DNA of 38,677 nucleotides from NCBI RefSeq assembly GCF_900608595.1, contig NZ_UWYY01000033.1, forward strand, positions 1 to 38,677, given 5' to 3'. Of this stretch, positions 38,451-38,677 are shown piece after piece. The first letter of the stretch is position 1; every line of letters starts with the position of its first letter. The notes under the pieces are model-generated. The model had not been told where the DNA came from. It worked only from the letters and a program-made list of their open reading frames with translations, and searched no databases. The stretch is from Promicromonospora panici. GTDB taxonomy: Bacteria; Actinomycetota; Actinomycetes; Actinomycetales; Cellulomonadaceae. A program made the position numbers and the translations under genes.

Positions 38451-38677
38451 CCGACGAGCTCCAGCTGCGGACGGTTCTCGAAGGCATCGCCCGGCGCTCC
38501 GGCTTCCCCGGCCACGGGGCTCTGCTCCGCGACACGATCCGCGCCTCCGACGAGCTCCGCACCACGTTCCGCGGCCCCGCCGGCCGCGGGGCACACCGGC
38601 AGCTCCACGTCCAGGTACAGCGGCCGGGCCGCGCTCCCCCGCCCGGTCCGCCGCACCCGCAGGGTCCGCCGCCGCAG
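38447..38677 (-). CDS. imuA': C-terminal end of ImuA' (partial)
   Basis: An open frame enters from the right edge and ends at 38447, its TGA overlapping the ATG of imuB. The 76 visible residues start with a very basic stretch (LRRRTLRVRRTGRGS), then LYLDVELPVCPA and an Ala/Gly/Glu-rich tail ending ENRPQLELVG. The identification rests on position, coupling and the usual order imuA'-imuB-dnaE2; the RecA-like ATPase part lies outside the window. In mycobacteria the LexA-controlled promoter of such a cassette precedes imuA', so it would also be outside. Confidence 0.75.
   Translation of the reverse strand: MRRRTLRVRRTGRGSAARPLYLDVELPVCPAAGGAAERGAELVGGADRVAEQSPVAGEAGAPGDAFENRPQLELVG

Overview
The window is very GC-rich and densely coded. 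It looks like chromosomal DNA of an actinobacterium, most likely of the Micrococcales (Promicromonosporaceae/Cellulomonadaceae type). The pointers are the imuA'-imuB-dnaE2 mutagenesis cassette, Pro-rich ParA-like ATPases, an HtaA protein, many GTG/TTG starts, and a recurrent arrangement in which a -10-like hexamer lies 6-7 nt before the start codon (leaderless mRNAs). The genus is an inference. I see no rRNA, tRNA, insertion sequence, prophage or CRISPR array.

Layout. 1-4.6 kb: a DUF1684 protein, a VIT1/CCC1-type metal transporter, arginine deiminase, a methyltransferase, a possible 44-residue small protein with its own terminator, and an HNH endonuclease closed by a very long hairpin. 4.8-16 kb: the most unusual part. 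Two paralogous ParA/MinD-type ATPases (4821-6335 and 9063-10841) flank an LLM flavoprotein, an acetyltransferase and a YdjM-type membrane protein. Then follow a Gln/Pro-rich membrane protein with TQ repeats (11009-12223), a membrane-anchored Ser/Thr kinase with the same membrane tail (12322-14517), and a RIO-type kinase (14810-15892) whose Shine-Dalgarno lies in a hairpin behind a 23-codon leader peptide. A second kinase of the same design lies at 23339-25561.

15.9-30.3 kb: metabolic and regulator pairs. These are Lrp with a Cys/Met gamma-lyase-family enzyme, an SRPBCC-ArsR operon, secreted GlpQ, HtaA, an aldo/keto reductase divergent from MerR with a classic 19-bp-spacer promoter, a ThrE exporter, and TetR divergent from a membrane protein and flavin disulfide-reductase operon.

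30.4-38.7 kb: a secreted tandem esterase-fold protein whose first half has lost its catalytic residues, then dnaE2, imuB and the end of imuA' on the minus strand with overlapping stop/start codons. A 63-64 bp palindromic element found after the gamma-lyase gene (17557-17619) occurs again inside the dnaE2 reading frame (36144-36207), where it is translated in frame.

How the genes may work together (inference). The two kinases, the two ATPases and the TQ-repeat membrane protein share motifs. Both kinases share an unrecognised post-kinase domain. Kinase 1 and the TQ protein share a membrane domain. All five carry Thr-Gln motifs in disordered segments, including a conserved ATQGFRG motif just before the ATPase domain. 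They could form a phosphorylation-controlled, membrane-associated ATPase module; no ESX/type VII core genes are visible here. The imuA'-imuB-dnaE2 block encodes the SOS-type translesion polymerase.
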